DNA of 24,222 nucleotides from an uncultured Lachnospiraceae bacterium (GTDB lineage: Bacteria; Bacillota; Clostridia; Lachnospirales; Lachnospiraceae): assembly GCA_900548905.1 (NCBI GenBank), contig URMK01000077.1:1-24222 (forward strand), in the 5' to 3' direction. Position numbers and translations under genes: made by a program. The notes under the pieces were generated by a model that saw only the letters and a list, made by a program, of their open reading frames with translations, was not told the origin of the DNA and made no database searches. Within the stretch, counting starts at the first letter, position 1, and every line of letters starts with the position of its first letter. Below, one piece after another: positions 24,036-24,222 of this stretch.

Positions 24036-24056
24036 ATACATACTGTTGGTAGGTCT
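24036..24056. promoter_or_regulatory. Second TetR operator downstream of the tetR start point
   Basis: The site begins ATACATACTGTTGGTA and is a less perfect copy of the site at 24061-24081, with which it shares 18 of 21 positions. It lies 4 bp from it, within the first ~20 nt of the tetR transcript. Two adjacent sites would allow two repressor dimers to bind. Confidence 0.5.
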
Positions 24057-24057
24057 C

Positions 24058-24086
24058 ATTATACATACTGATGGTATGTATGTCAA
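24058..24086 (-). promoter_or_regulatory. tetR promoter
   Basis: On the minus strand TTGACA (plus-strand 24081-24086) and TATAAT (24058-24063) are perfect consensus hexamers with 17 bp between them. The operator at 24061-24081 covers the whole spacer. Nothing recognisable lies between 24087 and the end of the window. Confidence 0.85.
24061..24081. promoter_or_regulatory. TetR operator within the tetR promoter
   Basis: ATACATAC-TGATG-GTATGTAT is a perfect inverted repeat with 8-bp arms filling the space between -35 and -10 of the tetR promoter. This is a typical site for autorepression. Confidence 0.75.
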
Positions 24087-24222
24087 TACCTGTTTTTTCC
24101 TGCTGTTTTCTGAGGGGTGCAGATAAAAAAGTTTGGCGTCCCCCGGCCCTGCTTCCCTGTGCGTCCCGCTGCCCTGCAAGGATTCCTGGAAGGGGCGTTA
24201 TAAGCACGCCGGTCCTTAGGCT

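Noticed and set aside
23977..24207. 77-codon extension of the TetR protein
   Set aside because: It covers the consensus promoter and both operators, and the start at 23976 has its own ribosome binding site.

Overview
The window looks like a chromosomal segment from an anaerobic Firmicute, most likely a gut Lachnospiraceae (Clostridia). The inference rests on roughly 50% GC, strong AGGAGG-type ribosome binding sites, a GlgC/GlgD ADP-glucose pyrophosphorylase pair, an EFR1-type flavodoxin/ferredoxin, a class-M sirtuin with a zinc macrodomain, and many one-component regulators. I see no rRNA, tRNA, CRISPR array, insertion sequence or phage gene.

Layout. (1) 164-2729: an AraC regulator convergent with a chemotaxis receptor. 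(2) 3070-5218: an HxlR regulator divergent from a two-gene ADP-ribosylation module (SirTM-type sirtuin plus Zn-macrodomain hydrolase). (3) 5284-7577: a FUSC-type exporter and a MarR regulator, with two facing promoters and two palindromes between them. (4) 7638-8645: a choloylglycine hydrolase/penicillin acylase family enzyme. (5) 8921-13631: a tightly packed five-gene operon of an unknown protein, an exported VCBS/FG-GAP-like protein, an OmpR-type response regulator, a histidine kinase and an exported unknown protein. (6) 13641-15972: an ABC exporter on the opposite strand whose ~215-nt leader carries a terminator-like hairpin and a possible 55-codon ORF. (7) 16438-17976: an AlkZ-related protein and an EFR1 ferredoxin, closed by a strong bidirectional terminator. 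(8) 18092-20436: glgC-glgD. (9) 20565-23976: a TetR regulator and an overlapping ABC ATPase-ABC permease-MFS operon, with three similar operator sites.

Functional reading. Most of the window concerns sensing and export. Three transport units each sit beside a regulator or attenuator: FUSC with MarR, ABC/MFS with TetR, and ABC with a leader terminator. The five-gene operon appears to combine a two-component system with two exported proteins that could be its sensing partners; this is inferred from gene order only. The items I rate most interesting are the stripped-down SirTM/macrodomain pair, the five-gene exported-protein/two-component operon, and the attenuator-like leader of the ABC exporter.
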